NCBI GenBank assembly: GCA_019057355.1
Contig: DXJM01000186.1
Coordinates: 1-6,134, forward strand
DNA from: Promethearchaeota archaeon
GTDB lineage: Archaea > Asgardarchaeota > Lokiarchaeia > Sigyniarchaeales > SOKP01
Direction: 5' to 3'
Length of the DNA stretch: 6,134 nt
Positions within the stretch are counted from its first letter, which is position 1. Each line of letters opens with the position of its first letter. The notes under the pieces were generated by a model that searched no databases, was not told the origin of the DNA, and saw nothing but the letters and a program-made list of their open reading frames with translations. Shown here piece after piece: positions 6,104-6,134 of this stretch. The position numbers and the translations under genes are program-made.

Positions 6104-6134
6104 GTTTTTCAAATACAAAAAATTATTATAAATA
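6104..6134 (+). other. AT-rich tail after the HEAT-repeat gene (possible terminator/promoter)
   Basis: The 31 bases after the stop contain TTTTT at 6105-6109, a possible weak U-tract terminator, and AATTATTATAAATA at the very edge, which could be a TATA box for a gene beyond the window. Neither can be supported without more sequence. Confidence 0.2.

Overview
The window is very AT-rich and tightly packed. All five genes for which I can support a full reading lie on the + strand. Three things point to an archaeon with a tetrahydromethanopterin/methanofuran type C1 pathway. There is a pair of genes for the last known steps of methanofuran core assembly (mfnF-mfnE). The one clear Shine-Dalgarno is GGAGG. 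A 983-residue HEAT/helical protein has an architecture more typical of eukaryote-like trafficking proteins. Low GC plus this protein makes an Asgard archaeon of the Lokiarchaeota type my best guess. That is inference from gene content, not a phylogenetic result.

Layout. Bases 1-65 hold the right end of an IS200/IS605-family element: a near-perfect GC-rich hairpin and what looks like the last 14 codons of its TnpB, the rest lying outside the window. Directly after it begins mfnF (75-1157), which overlaps mfnE (1154-1912) by ATGA. After 22 bases come two adjacent small hot-dog-fold genes (1935-2435 and 2437-2982). They look like the non-catalytic N-type and catalytic C-type subunits of a two-subunit MaoC-family (R)-specific enoyl hydratase/3-hydroxyacyl dehydratase. 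The second starts at TTG behind a strong GGAGG that lies inside the first gene. A 169-base gap (2983-3151) has a plausible archaeal TATA box and a small palindrome. It leads into the large gene 3152-6103, which fills the rest of the window except for 31 AT-rich bases.

How the genes work together. MfnE phosphorylates the aminomethylfuran phosphate to a diphosphate, and MfnF uses that product to alkylate glutamyl-tyramine, so the overlapping pair encodes consecutive steps. The MaoC pair probably forms one heteromeric enzyme acting on acyl-CoA-type thioesters; nothing here links it to methanofuran. The large protein is the most unusual item. It has about eleven HEAT repeats, a long helical middle with three copies of a W-x3-K motif, a stretch resembling a PCI-type winged helix, and a terminal beta-rich domain. 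This solenoid-linker-beta-sandwich order recalls the large subunits of eukaryotic clathrin adaptor/COPI coats, but homology is not shown by anything I can compute here.
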